DNA from: Hyphomicrobiales bacterium
GTDB lineage: Bacteria > Pseudomonadota > Alphaproteobacteria > Rhizobiales > Xanthobacteraceae
Assembly: GCA_003135415.1 (NCBI GenBank)
Contig: PLBP01000035.1
Span: 195,204-259,203 of the forward strand
Reading direction: 5' to 3'
DNA: 64,000 nucleotides
The position numbers and the translations under genes are program-made. Shown here piece after piece: positions 52,083-59,323 of this stretch. The notes below the pieces were generated by a model. It saw nothing but the letters and a program-made list of their open reading frames with translations, was not told the DNA's origin and made no database searches. Numbering within the stretch: the stretch's first letter is position 1; the number at the start of each line of letters is the position of its first letter.

Positions 52083-52391
52083 ATGTCAGACCATTGCACG
52101 CACCTGAAAGACATTCGCGACGTCACGCCGAGCGCGCTCGGCTGTGAAGAGTGCCTGAAAACCGGCGATGTCTGGGTGCATCTGCGCATTTGCCGAACCT
52201 GCGGCCATGTTGGATGCTGCGACGATTCCCCCAATCATCACGCCACCCAGCATTTTCATGCGACCAAGCATCCGATCATCGAGGGTTACGATCCGCCGGA
52301 AGGATGGGGTTGGTGTTATGTCGACGAGGTAATGCTGGATCTGACGAACCGAATGACGCCGCATAACGGCCCCATCCCCCGCTTCTATTGA
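52083..52391 (+). CDS. UBP-type zinc finger protein
   Basis: A 102-residue protein made of one ZnF-UBP domain. Ligand candidates are C5/H6, the CEEC pair, the C-x2-C of ICRTCGHVGCC and the His-rich SPNHHATQHFHATKHP. In eukaryotes this fold binds ubiquitin tails; bacterial stand-alone versions are often next to the flavoprotein encoded upstream. A GGAGG stretch precedes the ATG. Function unknown. Confidence 0.9.
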   Translation: MSDHCTHLKDIRDVTPSALGCEECLKTGDVWVHLRICRTCGHVGCCDDSPNHHATQHFHATKHPIIEGYDPPEGWGWCYVDEVMLDLTNRMTPHNGPIPRFY

Positions 52392-52406
52392 TCTGAGGAC
52401 TGCGAC

Positions 52407-53027
52407 ATGAGCGAGCCCCCCATTTCGCGCGGCTTTCACGGACGCAAAAAGCCCGAGGGTCCCACCAATCGCGTGCCGCCGGGCCAGCATCTCGTCTCCG
52501 ATTTTCCCGTGCTTTCGGCCGGGCCGACGCCGCAGACCAAGCTCGAAGTCTGGAGTTTTACCTTGGAGGCCGGCGGCAAGCTGTTAAAAGAGTGGAGCTG
52601 GGCCGAGTTCGAAGCTTTGCCGCAAACCAAAATCAAGACCGATATTCATTGCGTGACCACCTGGTCGAAGCTCGGCACGAATTGGCAGGGCGTCACGATC
52701 GACGATCTGCTCGCGGCGTGCGGCCTTTCCGAGCCGCCGGCGCCCTACGTTCTCGCCGAATGTGATGGCGGCTATACCACGAACCTTCCGGTCGAAGACC
52801 TGATCGAAGGCAAGGCGATGATCGCGACGCGCTACGAAGGCCAGCCGCTCGAGCCCGAGCACGGCGGTCCGGCCCGGCTCTTGGTGCCGCATCTCTATTT
52901 CTGGAAAAGCGCGAAATGGGTGCGCGGCATTCAATTCCGCGAGGGGGACGAGCCCGGCTTCTGGGAAGCGCTCGGCTATCACATCTATGGCGATCCGTGG
53001 CGGGAACAACGCTATGCCGGAGATTGA
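52407..53027 (+). CDS. Sulfite oxidase-like molybdopterin protein
   Basis: A 206-residue protein with the molybdopterin-binding fold of the sulfite oxidase/MsrP family. C82 in TDIHCVTTWSKLG is the expected molybdenum ligand; later WKSAKWVRGIQF and ALGYHIYGDPW are typical. No Tat signal is present, so it is cytoplasmic, unlike MsrP. It overlaps the flavin reductase gene by 14 bases, which points to that protein as its electron partner. Confidence 0.9.
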   Translation: MSEPPISRGFHGRKKPEGPTNRVPPGQHLVSDFPVLSAGPTPQTKLEVWSFTLEAGGKLLKEWSWAEFEALPQTKIKTDIHCVTTWSKLGTNWQGVTIDDLLAACGLSEPPAPYVLAECDGGYTTNLPVEDLIEGKAMIATRYEGQPLEPEHGGPARLLVPHLYFWKSAKWVRGIQFREGDEPGFWEALGYHIYGDPWREQRYAGD

Positions 53028-53775
53028 TGTCGCGCCCTCCAAGCAAAGGCGTCTTTTGTGGCGAACCGCCGAGGTGAAGGAAATCATCGAAGAGACGCCG
53101 CGCGTGAGAAGCCTCGTTCTCGCCGTTCCCGATTGGCCGGGACATCTTCCGGGCCAGCGTATCGATGTCAGGCTTACCGCCGACGACGGCTATCAAGCGC
53201 AGCGCAGCTATTCGATCGCGTCGGCGCCGGAGGCTCCGCAACTAATGTTGACCGTCGAGCGTATCCAGGATGGCGAGATTTCGCCTTATCTCACGGCGGA
53301 AGTGCGGCCCGGCGATCGATTCGGATTACGCGGCCCGATCGGCGGATTTTTTGCCTGGACATCGGCAGTGGGCGGCCCGCTTTTTTTGATCGCCGGCGGC
53401 TCGGGCATCGTTCCATTGATGGCGATGTTGCGGCACCGGGCCGCGGCGAAAAGCACGATTCCGGCGCTTCTGCTTTATTCATCGCGAACTTTCGAGGACA
53501 TCATCTATCGCGAAGAACTCGATCAATTCGCCGCGCGCGACCGGGAGCTCGAGGTCGTGCACACGCTCACGCGGACGCAGCCCGTGGGCTGGAGCGGCGG
53601 CGCGCGAAGGATCGACCGTGACATGCTCGCAGATTTCGGATTCGGGGCGAAGCTTCATCCGAAAATTTTCGTCTGCGGGCCGACCCGTCTCGTCGAAACG
53701 GTCGCGCTGTCCTTGCTGGAACTCGGCCATGAGCGGGGTCTTATCAAGACAGAACGTTTTGGCCCCACCGGATGA
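53014..53775 (+). CDS. FAD/NAD(P) ferredoxin-reductase-like protein
   Basis: A 253-residue oxidoreductase with the FNR fold. FAD-binding motif RSYSIASAP, pyridine nucleotide site FLIAGGSGIVPLMAMLRH and terminal FVCGPTRLVETV. There is no 2Fe-2S domain. The ATG at 53014 lies inside the end of the sulfite-oxidase-like gene, so the two are translationally coupled and probably form a reductase pair. Confidence 0.9.
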   Translation: MPEIDVAPSKQRRLLWRTAEVKEIIEETPRVRSLVLAVPDWPGHLPGQRIDVRLTADDGYQAQRSYSIASAPEAPQLMLTVERIQDGEISPYLTAEVRPGDRFGLRGPIGGFFAWTSAVGGPLFLIAGGSGIVPLMAMLRHRAAAKSTIPALLLYSSRTFEDIIYREELDQFAARDRELEVVHTLTRTQPVGWSGGARRIDRDMLADFGFGAKLHPKIFVCGPTRLVETVALSLLELGHERGLIKTERFGPTG

Positions 53776-53811
53776 TGAACATATAGCCGGAAAATTGGAG
53801 ATAGGCGCCCC

Positions 53812-54624
53812 ATGCTCGCAAACTGGATTTACAATCACCCGACCTGGATCGTGGGCAGCGTAATCGTCGGCCTGTTCGTTCTCCTCTCTTGCATTGGCCT
53901 CGCGATTGTCCAACGCCTTGTTCCCGTCAGGCTTCGCCGGCCGCACAACGATATCGTCGGCTTCACCATCGCCGTCGTCGGCGTCGTGTACGCGGTTTTG
54001 CTGGCGTTCATCGCGGTCGCCACCTGGGAGACCTTCCGGAAGGGCGACAACGTCGTGGCAAGCGAAGCAAATTATGTCGGCGACGTTTTTCGGAACACCA
54101 TCGGCTTGCCGGACAATCTCGCGCGGCAACTGCGCGGACATCTGGATCAATACATCGATGTCGTGATCGGGCAGGAATGGCCGGCGCAGCAGGCGGGGCG
54201 GCTTGAAGAAGCGTCTTGGCAAAAAGGCTGGGAGCTTCTTGCCGACGTTCATTTCGACATCGCGCATTTCCGGCCGGCCAATGCGGGCGAGGCTGTTCTT
54301 CAGGGTCAATTATTGCGCAGCCTCAACAGCCTGTATGACGCGCGGCGAGGCCGATTGTTGGCGGCAAAAGAGCATGTCACCCCGGTGATATGGTGGATCA
54401 TCGCGTTCGGCGCGATGCTCACCGTCGGCTGCACCTATTTATTCGGGCCGCCGAACTTCAAAATGCATGTCGTGATCACCGCGATACTGGCGGCTTCCTT
54501 GGCCGTCGTGATAGTTTTGATCGTCGCGCTCGATTATCCGTTCCGCGGCTCGCTCAGCGTTTCGGACGAAGCGTTCCGCGACGTTAAGAAAAACATGGAG
54601 ACGCTTGTGTTTCAGCACCGCTGA
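53812..54624 (+). CDS. DUF4239 membrane protein
   Basis: A 270-residue inner-membrane protein with four helices: two near the N-terminus (SVIVGLFVLLSCIGLAIV, FTIAVVGVVYAVLLAFIAV) and two near the C-terminus (WWIIAFGAMLTVGCTYLF, ITAILAASLAVVIVLIVALD), a soluble domain between, and the ending LDYPFRGSLSVSDEAFRDV. This layout matches DUF4239, a bestrophin-like family. Function unknown. It follows the reductase gene by 36 bases. Confidence 0.88.
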   Translation: MLANWIYNHPTWIVGSVIVGLFVLLSCIGLAIVQRLVPVRLRRPHNDIVGFTIAVVGVVYAVLLAFIAVATWETFRKGDNVVASEANYVGDVFRNTIGLPDNLARQLRGHLDQYIDVVIGQEWPAQQAGRLEEASWQKGWELLADVHFDIAHFRPANAGEAVLQGQLLRSLNSLYDARRGRLLAAKEHVTPVIWWIIAFGAMLTVGCTYLFGPPNFKMHVVITAILAASLAVVIVLIVALDYPFRGSLSVSDEAFRDVKKNMETLVFQHR

Positions 54625-54719
54625 GGCGGCGCGCCGCGCGGAGTTAAACGGCTGCTTTGGCGGTTGCGTTTTTCACAAGCGAGGAATGACAGAAATGCCG
54701 GAGACGATCTCGATTTATC

Positions 54720-55064
54720 TCAGGGCTGCTTTTTCAGCCCGATGATTGCCATGATGCCCGCAAGCTCGGCATCTTCCTTCGCGATCAATCGGCCAAAATC
54801 GGCCGCGGGCAAAAATGTCGGCCGCACGCCGAGCGGCTTCGGCGTTGTGTTGATGATCGCCTCGATTTCGGGATCGGCAAGGATCGCCTCGAACGATGGA
54901 GATGCGCGTCCGCCGTACTTCGCCGTGAACTTTTGCCGCTTCTCGTCCGAGCGCGAGAAGCAGGACATTATTTTCAGCTTGCCGGAACGCTTGATCGCGT
55001 CGGCGAGCACATCCGACCACCAGCCCATGCCGATGCAAGCGACCCGTAACAGCGCGCCAGACAT
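54720..55064 (-). pseudogene. Gfo/Idh/MocA - TctC chimeric remnant
   Basis: A 114-codon frame joined from two genes. Residues 1-75 are the NAD-binding N-terminus of a Gfo/Idh/MocA oxidoreductase (LLRVACIGMGWWSDVLADAI, DPEIEAIINTTP). Residues 76-114 are the C-terminus of a tripartite tricarboxylate transporter binding protein of the Bug/TctC type (LGVRPTFLPAADFGRLIAKE, IIGLKK). Neither half can work alone. A deletion near 54840 that kept the frame explains it. Confidence 0.7.
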
Positions 55065-55121
55065 TTTTCCTCCCTTGGGGCTGTTTCAGCCTTTTTCGCT
55101 TTGCCCGTTTGCGGGATCAGT

Positions 55122-55562
55122 TCATTTCCAGCTCGCGCCGATCGATTCGACCGCCGCCTGCGCGATCTTCTCGTCGGTCGCCCAATCGCCGCCGCTGACG
55201 CCGATGCCGCCGATGCATTCGCCCTTGAAGATGATCGGATAGCCTCCTTCCATGGCGGTCCAGCGTTCGGGGCCGGCCGCAAGTGCCAGACCCAGCGCAT
55301 GCGCGACGTCGAGCGCTTGCCCCTGTGCGCCGCGCGGCGACGTCGCGCGTTTATTGGAAGCAGCGCAGACAGCCTTGGTGGTGCAAGAATGAAGCGTGTG
55401 AAACCGCCCGCCATCCATACGCTCAAGCTGGATCAGGTGGCCGCCAGCGTCGGCGATGGCCGCGGAAATGGCGATGCCGGCTTCCTCTGCTTTGGCGATC
55501 GCCGTCGCCATCATCTTCTTCGCGCCGGCGTGGGTAAGGCGCTTGGAATCAACGACATCCAT
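55122..55562 (-). CDS. GlcG/HbpS-like protein
   Basis: A 146-residue protein of the GlcG/HbpS family (DUF336), a fold that binds heme or cobalamin in some members but is mostly of unknown function. Recognisable parts are AAIADAGGHLIQLERMDG, the middle AMEGGYPIIFKGECIGGIGV and the end SGGDWATDEKIAQAA. Such genes often sit in catabolic clusters. It lies 87 bases downstream of the hmfE-like gene on the same strand. Confidence 0.9.
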   Translation of the reverse strand: MDVVDSKRLTHAGAKKMMATAIAKAEEAGIAISAAIADAGGHLIQLERMDGGRFHTLHSCTTKAVCAASNKRATSPRGAQGQALDVAHALGLALAAGPERWTAMEGGYPIIFKGECIGGIGVSGGDWATDEKIAQAAVESIGASWK

Positions 55563-55649
55563 TGGATGATCCCTGCTCTATGGCATGGGAGAAACGGGAT
55601 TGTGCGCCAGGGCGCGAACTCCAGCAAGGACGCGGGCGCAGCAAGTTCC

Positions 55650-56450
55650 TTAGCTTCCCTTGAATTTCGCCGGCCGCTTGGCGTGAAATGCCTCGACGCC
55701 TTCACGGAAGTCGTCGGATTGGCGGAGCCGGCTGTAGCCATGACCTTCGAGCTCGATCGCGATCGAGAGCGTCGAGTCTTCCGTGTCGTTGAGAAGTTTC
55801 TTCGCCGTGCGCTGAGCGAGCGGAGAAAACGCTCTTAGCTCGTCGGCAAGCGCATCGGTCGCCGCTTCAAGCTTGGCGTCGGGTACGCATTCGGTGACGA
55901 TGCCCCACTCCAATGCCTGTTTCGCGGGGATGCGCTTCGAGCGCATCACGATATCCTTGGTGCGCGTGATCCCGACCATCTTCTGCAGCCGCGCCGAGCC
56001 GCCGGAGCCCGGAATCTGGCCGAGCCGCTGTTCCGGCAAAGCGTACTGGCCGGTCTCGGAGATCACGCGGAAATCGCAGGCGAGCGAAATCTCAAAGCCG
56101 ACGCCGAAGCAATAGCCGCGGTTGGCGGCAATCACCGGCTTCGTGCAGCGGGCGGGCGCGGCAATGTTCCAGGCGAGCTTGGAGACGTGTTCGGGCGAGG
56201 CTTCCAGGAAGCCCCTGATGTTGCCGCCGCTGGAAAAATGCTCGCCGACCGAACGCAGCACGATCACGCGCATGCGCGTGTCCTCATCGAGCGCCTCGAA
56301 CACGAGACGGAGCTGGTCGCGTTGCGGCATTTCGATGATGTTGAACGGCGGCCGGTCGAGGATGACATCGGCACGCTCGCGGGCGGGGTCTATTTCGACG
56401 CGGAAGCCGTCGAGTTTTGCGAGCCGCGGATCGGTGAAGGTCATGATCAT
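55650..56450 (-). CDS. hmfE: HmfE-like 2-oxoglutaroyl-CoA hydrolase, crotonase fold
   Basis: A 266-residue enoyl-CoA hydratase/isomerase-family protein. Oxyanion segments are EHFSSGGNIRGFLE (about residues 70-83) and NRGYCFGVGFEISLACDF (about 109-126); the following PEQRLGQIPGSGGSARL is standard. By position after large, FAD and FeS subunits and a CoA ligase, it corresponds to HmfE, which hydrolyses 2-oxoglutaroyl-CoA to 2-oxoglutarate. The call rests mainly on gene order, since general hydratases look much the same. It overlaps the ligase gene by four bases. Confidence 0.72.
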   Translation of the reverse strand: MIMTFTDPRLAKLDGFRVEIDPARERADVILDRPPFNIIEMPQRDQLRLVFEALDEDTRMRVIVLRSVGEHFSSGGNIRGFLEASPEHVSKLAWNIAAPARCTKPVIAANRGYCFGVGFEISLACDFRVISETGQYALPEQRLGQIPGSGGSARLQKMVGITRTKDIVMRSKRIPAKQALEWGIVTECVPDAKLEAATDALADELRAFSPLAQRTAKKLLNDTEDSTLSIAIELEGHGYSRLRQSDDFREGVEAFHAKRPAKFKGS

Positions 56451-58006
56451 GCGGCGGTTCCTTGTTGTTGCGAATTTTTTGTGCCGCGCTCGGCTTCATA
56501 TTCGCCGGCGACGAGCATGCGGCGCAGAAGCTTGCCGACGGGCGATTTCGGAATCGCCTCGACGAACACGTAGCGGCGCGGGCGCTTGAAATTGGCGAGA
56601 CCAGAGTTGCGGCAGAACTGATCGAGTTGTTCGGGCGAAACCTCCTCGCTCCGCCTGATAAAGGCGGCGACGACCTTGCCCCAGCGCTCGTCGGGAAGGC
56701 CGACGACCGCCACCTCGGACACGGCGGGATGCAATGAGATGCAGCTTTCGATCTCGACCGGCGACACGTTCTCGCCGCCTGTGATGATCATGTCGTCGAC
56801 GCGGCCGGTGACGAACAAGTCGCCATCTTGGTCGAAGTAGCCGGTGTCGCCGGTGAAGTACCATCCTTGCCGGAGCGCCTTGGCATTCGCCTCGGGCCGC
56901 CGCCAATAGCCCTCGAACGCCTCGTCGCTGGCAAGATGCGCGATGATCTCGCCCTCCTCGCCGACGGCGGCAAGCTCCTCGGGCGAGCGCGCGCCGAGCT
57001 TCGTCACGCGGATCAACTGATTGAGACCGGCACGGCCGGCGGAGCCGGGCTTGCCCGGCGCGTTCTGGTCGATGGTGAAGGTGTAGATTTCCGACGAGCC
57101 GTAGTGATTGACGAATAGATCCGGTTTGAACGCCGCCTGCAATTCCTTCAGAAGCCCGTCGGTCATCGGGGCGCCGGCGAAGCCGAGCTTTTTCACCGAA
57201 CTCACATCCGTCTTCGCGAAGCGCTCATGATGCAAAAGATCGTGATAGAGCGTCGGTACGAGATAGAGGTTTTCTATCTTCTCCGCCGCGATCAGCTCGA
57301 GCGCGCGCGCGGCGTCGAAGCGCGGCAGGCAAACAAAGACACCGCCGATCAGCGACATGGCGAGCAGCGAGCGCACGCCCATGGTGTGATAGAGCGGCAT
57401 CGCTCCGAGCGTGCGCTCGTGTTGGCGGTAAAGATTTTGCGCGACATGGGCAAGCGCGGATGCGCGCTCGGCGCGCTGGCGGCGCGGCACGCCCTTGGGT
57501 TTCGCGGTCGTGCCCGAAGTGTAGAGCATGAGCGACCAGGAATCGGCGCCGACGCGCGGGTGGGCGTCCGACGCGCGGGCACGCAAGAGCTGTTCAAACG
57601 CGGTATCGCGCGAGGAATTGAAGCCGATCGCGACACGCGGCCGTTTCCCGGCTTCCTTCGAGGCGGCGACGGCTTCGGCAGAGATCTCCTCGTAGACGAT
57701 CGCTTTCGCCTCCGAGTCCTCGACGCAGAAATCGAGCTCGTCGCCTTTCGCTCGCCAATTCACCGGCGTGATCACGATGCCGGCGAATTGGCACGCCCAA
57801 TGGATGGTCGCCGCCTCCCAGCGGTTCTGCAGCACGGTGACAAGGTGGTCCCCCGGTATCAGCCCCATTTCGTCGAAGCCCGCGATGAGGGAGGAAATCT
57901 TCCGATACCATTCGGCGTAATTCATCCGCACGGGGCCATCGACGATCGCAAGCGCCTGGGGATCGCGTGCAACGCTCGCGAGAAAGCTCGTGCCGAGATC
58001 AAGCAT
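56447..58006 (-). CDS. hmfD: HmfD-like 2-furoate CoA ligase (AMP-forming)
   Basis: A 519-residue AMP-forming acyl-CoA synthetase. The P-loop reads LMLYTSGTTAKPKG (159-172), then VNHYGSSEIYTF, GWYFTGDTGYFDQDGDLFVT and the C-terminal catalytic Lys in PKSPVGKLLRR. Size and pattern fit aromatic acid CoA ligases. In the hmf pathway this step makes 2-furoyl-CoA. The ATG at 58006 overlaps the 2Fe-2S subunit gene by eight bases. A benzoate- or other acid-CoA ligase cannot be excluded. Confidence 0.78.
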   Translation of the reverse strand: MLDLGTSFLASVARDPQALAIVDGPVRMNYAEWYRKISSLIAGFDEMGLIPGDHLVTVLQNRWEAATIHWACQFAGIVITPVNWRAKGDELDFCVEDSEAKAIVYEEISAEAVAASKEAGKRPRVAIGFNSSRDTAFEQLLRARASDAHPRVGADSWSLMLYTSGTTAKPKGVPRRQRAERASALAHVAQNLYRQHERTLGAMPLYHTMGVRSLLAMSLIGGVFVCLPRFDAARALELIAAEKIENLYLVPTLYHDLLHHERFAKTDVSSVKKLGFAGAPMTDGLLKELQAAFKPDLFVNHYGSSEIYTFTIDQNAPGKPGSAGRAGLNQLIRVTKLGARSPEELAAVGEEGEIIAHLASDEAFEGYWRRPEANAKALRQGWYFTGDTGYFDQDGDLFVTGRVDDMIITGGENVSPVEIESCISLHPAVSEVAVVGLPDERWGKVVAAFIRRSEEVSPEQLDQFCRNSGLANFKRPRRYVFVEAIPKSPVGKLLRRMLVAGEYEAERGTKNSQQQGTAA

Positions 58007-58508
58007 GAGGTTTGGCCTCGCGCAGTTTCTTCGCGGCATTGAGTGCCGCCGCGACGATCGGCACGTAGCCGGTGCAGCGACAAAGATGGCCGCCGAGAAA
58101 TTCACGGATCTCGCTTTCGCTGGGATCAGGGGTGCGCGCGAGATAGTGATCGAGCGAAACAAGAATGCCGGCGGTGCAGAAGCCGCATTGCAGCGCGTGA
58201 TGACGGCGGAACGCTTCCTGCAAGACCGAGAGACGATCGGGCGAAGGCGCCAGGCCCTCGACGGTGCGAATTTCAGAGCCCTCGATCTGCGGCGCGAGCG
58301 TGAGACACGCGCGCGCGAGCCGTCCGTCGATCTCGACGGTGCAGGCGCCGCACACGCCGTGCTCGCAGCCGATATGGGTACCGGTCAAACCAAGCACGTG
58401 GCGCAGAAAATCGGTGAGCAACATGCGGGGCTCCGCCTCGGCCTCGATCGCGCGGCCGTTGATCCTGGCGCGAATGCGGTGGCGCGCGTCGGCGCTCAGG
58501 CGCGGCAT
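57999..58508 (-). CDS. hmfC: HmfC-like 2Fe-2S subunit of Mo hydroxylase
   Basis: A 169-residue iron-sulfur subunit of the xanthine dehydrogenase family. The plant-type cluster ligands are in GCEHGVCGACTVEIDGRLAR followed by AC, and the second cluster in QCGFCTAG and CRCTGY. It passes electrons from the molybdenum site to FAD. The ATG at 58508 overlaps the FAD subunit by 13 bases. Confidence 0.85.
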   Translation of the reverse strand: MPRLSADARHRIRARINGRAIEAEAEPRMLLTDFLRHVLGLTGTHIGCEHGVCGACTVEIDGRLARACLTLAPQIEGSEIRTVEGLAPSPDRLSVLQEAFRRHHALQCGFCTAGILVSLDHYLARTPDPSESEIREFLGGHLCRCTGYVPIVAAALNAAKKLREAKPHA

Positions 58509-59323
58509 CGGCGCGCCTCCTCGATCGTTTCCTTGCCAAGTCTGCGTACGAGAGCGCGGCGGTAGCTCGCGCTCGCGTGCAAATCGTCGCGCGCCTCCAA
58601 GTCCCAAGCAAGCGTGTCGAGCGCGTCGTCGAGCGCGGAACCGTCGAGATCCAAAAGGTCGCGTGCGACCGGACGATCGGCGACGCCGCCGACTCCAAGC
58701 CGAACGCTATTTCCCTTCGCCACCGCGGCGCAGGCGACGATGGCGAAGTCGCCGTGACGGCGGCCGAATTCGCGGAAGGCGAAGCCCTCGCCCACTCGCC
58801 GACTCGGAATGAGGATCGAGTCGATCAATTCGTTTTCGGCACAAGCGGTCGACATCAGTCCCGTGAAGAATTCCTCCGCCGCGACGCGGCGCTTGTGGCG
58901 GCGGCTGGAAAGCTCGATCTCGCCTTTGAGCGCCAGAAGCACAAGCGGAATTTCCGCGCTCGGGTCGGCATGCGCCACCGAGCCGCAGACGGTGCCGCGA
59001 CTCCGCGTCTGCGCATGCCCGACCCAGGGTAGTGCCATCGCCATCAGCGGCTGACGCTCGGCGAGCGCTGGCCATTCGAGCAATTCGGCCTGGCGCACCG
59101 CCGCGCCAACGCGGATCGCGTCCTTTTCCTCCGCGATCTTCGCGAGCGGCGCGATGTGCATGATGTCGATCACGACTTTCGGCCGCGCAAGCCGCATCGA
59201 CAGCATCGGCACCAGCGTCTGCCCGCCCGCGATCACACGCGCGTTCTCGCCCTCGGCCGCGAGTACCGCGTGCGCCTCGGCGAGCGTATCGGCGCGCACA
59301 TAATCGAAGCGCGCGGGCTTCAC
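58496..59323 (-). CDS. hmfB: HmfB-like FAD subunit of Mo hydroxylase
   Basis: A 275-residue FAD-binding subunit (CoxM family). FAD contacts are in ARVIAGGQTLVPMLSMRLA (about residues 29-47) and the later RSRGTVCGSVAHADPSAEIP. It carries electrons from the iron-sulfur subunit to the final acceptor. It overlaps the large subunit gene by four bases and the small one by 13. Confidence 0.85.
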   Translation of the reverse strand: MKPARFDYVRADTLAEAHAVLAAEGENARVIAGGQTLVPMLSMRLARPKVVIDIMHIAPLAKIAEEKDAIRVGAAVRQAELLEWPALAERQPLMAMALPWVGHAQTRSRGTVCGSVAHADPSAEIPLVLLALKGEIELSSRRHKRRVAAEEFFTGLMSTACAENELIDSILIPSRRVGEGFAFREFGRRHGDFAIVACAAVAKGNSVRLGVGGVADRPVARDLLDLDGSALDDALDTLAWDLEARDDLHASASYRRALVRRLGKETIEEARRCRA

